This document shows positions 62,793 through 64,000 of a DNA stretch of 64,000 nucleotides, in pieces. The position numbers and the translations under genes are program-made. The notes below the pieces were generated by a model. The model was not told the DNA's origin, did not search any database, and worked only from the letters and a program-made list of their open reading frames with translations. The DNA lies in assembly GCF_025813715.1 (NCBI RefSeq), contig NZ_CP107532.1:434001-498000 (forward strand). Direction: 5' to 3'. The number at the start of each line of letters is the position of its first letter. Positions within the stretch are counted from its first letter, which is position 1. The stretch comes from Methylobacterium sp. FF17. GTDB taxonomy: Bacteria; Pseudomonadota; Alphaproteobacteria; Rhizobiales; Beijerinckiaceae.

Positions 62793-64000
62793 TCACGCCC
62801 CGTCGAGGGTCGCCACGATCGCATCCAGGGCCGTCTTCAGCCCCTCCTCCACCGTCGGGTGGTAGAAGGGCCGGTCGAGAAGGTCCCGCGCCGACAACCC
62901 GTCTTCGATCGCCAGGGCGAGGAGATGGGCGAGGTGCTCGCATTCGGGGCCGAACATCTCGGCGCCCCGGAGGCGGCCGGACCGGTCGGCATGCAGGCGC
63001 AGGCCGCCGGCGTTCTCGCCGTGGATCCGGGCCCGGCCCTGGTCGCCGAAATCCACGGTGCCGAGGACAAGGTCCGGATCCTCCGCGTCGTAGGGTGTGC
63101 CGACGCTCGCCGCCTGGGGCTGGGTGAAGACCATGGCGAGGGGTGTCCAGCGCCGGGGCGCCGCGACGGCCTCCCGGCCGGACGCCACGAGCCGGGCCGC
63201 GTTGGCGCCGGCGATGCGCCCCTGGCGCGAGGCCTCGTGCAGGACCGGCCGCTCGGCATTGGCGTCCCCGGCGATCAGGATCGGCGCGCCTGCGCAGAGC
63301 AGCGTGCGCGCATCGAACTCCGGCAGGCCGTCTTCATCGCGGGTGAGGTCCGTGGCTTCGAGCCCGAGACCCCGGACGTTCGGGGGCCGCCCGGCGGCGG
63401 AGAGCACCTGGGCGAAGCGGCCGGAATGCGTGTCCCCTCGCGCGTCCGTCCAGTGCAGGCACGCCCCGTCGCCATCGCCGTCGCCGTCGACCGCGCCCGC
63501 CGTCACGGTGGAGCCCAAATGCAGGGACATCTCCGCGCCGAAGATCCGCGCGGCCTCGGCGGCGAGCCCGTCGTCGCGTAGGGACGCGAGGTGCGTGCCG
63601 GGATCGAACAGGCTGACGGCGACGCCGAGGCGCGCCATCGCCTGGGCGATTTCGATGCCCACCGGGCCGCCGCCGAGTACCGCCAGGGAGGCCGGCAGGT
63701 CCGCGATCTCGAACAGGGTGTCGGTGGTGAGCACGCGCGCGCCGAGATCGGCCAGGGCCTTCGGTACCGCCGGGCTCGACCCCGTCGCGATGATGGCGGC
63801 GCGAAAGCCGAGGCGCGTGTGGTCGTCGATCGCCAGGGTGTCGTTGCCGGTGAAGCGGGCGCGCCCGTCGATGCGGGCGGAGGCCGGGATGCGCGCGACG
63901 CCCTCGCACACGCCGGCGACGAAGTGGTCGCGCTCGCGGCGCAGGCGCACCATCACGGCGCGGCCGTCGACCCGCACCGGGCCGGCCTCGACCCCGAAGC
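62793..64000 (-). CDS. FAD-dependent pyridine-nucleotide disulfide reductase (3' part; N-terminus outside window)
   Basis: The last about 402 residues of a class I flavin disulfide reductase (dihydrolipoyl dehydrogenase/mercuric reductase group). Seen: IIATGSSPAVPK (FAD/NAD junction), VLGGGPVGIEIAQAMARLGVAV (NAD-binding GxGxxG), LIAGDANAERPVLHEAS (second FAD motif), and the C-terminal dimerisation domain with VFTQPQAASVG and FYHPTVEEGLKTAL, whose His-Glu pair faces the partner's disulfide. The redox CxxxxC and the first FAD motif lie upstream of base 64000, so the true substrate class cannot be decided. The frame is open to the edge. Confidence 0.9.
   Translation of the reverse strand, partial: FGVEAGPVRVDGRAVMVRLRRERDHFVAGVCEGVARIPASARIDGRARFTGNDTLAIDDHTRLGFRAAIIATGSSPAVPKALADLGARVLTTDTLFEIADLPASLAVLGGGPVGIEIAQAMARLGVAVSLFDPGTHLASLRDDGLAAEAARIFGAEMSLHLGSTVTAGAVDGDGDGDGACLHWTDARGDTHSGRFAQVLSAAGRPPNVRGLGLEATDLTRDEDGLPEFDARTLLCAGAPILIAGDANAERPVLHEASRQGRIAGANAARLVASGREAVAAPRRWTPLAMVFTQPQAASVGTPYDAEDPDLVLGTVDFGDQGRARIHGENAGGLRLHADRSGRLRGAEMFGPECEHLAHLLALAIEDGLSARDLLDRPFYHPTVEEGLKTALDAIVATLDGA

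Overview
The window is high-GC DNA from an alphaproteobacterium of the order Hyphomicrobiales (Rhizobiales), most likely Methylobacterium/Methylorubrum or a close relative. This rests on the GC-rich coding bias, SciP and FlbD inside one flagellar cluster, a NadQ-type regulator next to nadABC, a PodJ-like polarity protein, DUF1489 and DUF6460 proteins, a STAS-MlaE fusion and PmtA. No methylotrophy marker, rRNA, tRNA, CRISPR array or intact mobile element was seen, so the genus is an inference.

Layout. 1-4152: 3' part of a giant coiled-coil protein built of 33-residue (3 x 11) repeats, closed by a strong terminator. 4238-7255: DUF1489 protein, CheZ-like phosphatase and an MFS permease. 7316-11166: an Mla-type lipid ABC transporter (STAS-permease, ATPase, MCE protein, auxiliary lipoprotein). 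11257-18448 (minus strand): eight tightly packed genes (GntR regulator, NMT1/SsuA-type ABC importer, MDR reductase, hotdog thioesterase, VOC protein, acyl-CoA ligase) that look like an uncharacterised uptake-and-catabolism operon. 18449-20310: a poorly coding zone with an AT-rich patch and a badly eroded gamma-glutamyltransferase pseudogene. 20311-22593: XRE-cupin regulator, thiD, thiE. 22773-28138: acetyltransferase, NadQ/NrtR-like regulator and nadA-nadB-nadC with a paired-operator promoter. 28471-34517: L,D-transpeptidase, DUF6460 protein, esterase, Lhr-type helicase with PdeM, DUF3429 protein. 34684-37983: PodJ-like protein. 38263-45210: beta-oxidation genes (acyl-CoA dehydrogenase, thiolase, FadJ) interrupted by a DUF2059 protein and an EAL-domain protein. 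45256-49603 (minus strand): orphan histidine kinase, TVP38 protein, PmtA-like methyltransferase, MnmA. 49865-57707: flagellar cluster fliK-flgD-sciP-fliF-fliG-fliH-fliN-flbD. 57712-64000: small conserved protein, KpsE/Wzz-like exporter, [2Fe-2S] protein, HpnL-like flippase, RhtA-like exporter, a 188-bp tandem repeat array, and the 3' part of a flavin disulfide reductase.

Regulatory reading. The most coherent signals are regulatory. Two ATGC-N9-GCAT operators bracket a good sigma70-type promoter in front of nadA, next to the gene for the probable repressor. A canonical -24/-12 sigma54 promoter precedes fliK, and the sigma54 activator FlbD is encoded in the same cluster. CtrA-like TTAA-N7-TTAA sites (each 7 of 8 matches) lie upstream of fliF, the cheZ-like gene, the EAL gene and between podJ-like and the acyl-CoA dehydrogenase gene, while sciP, which encodes a CtrA antagonist, sits immediately before fliF. 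Together these suggest a cell-cycle and motility control locus resembling that of Caulobacter. The candidates for something undescribed are the eight-gene ABC/ligase operon, the 11-residue-repeat giant protein and the 188-bp array with two hairpins per unit.
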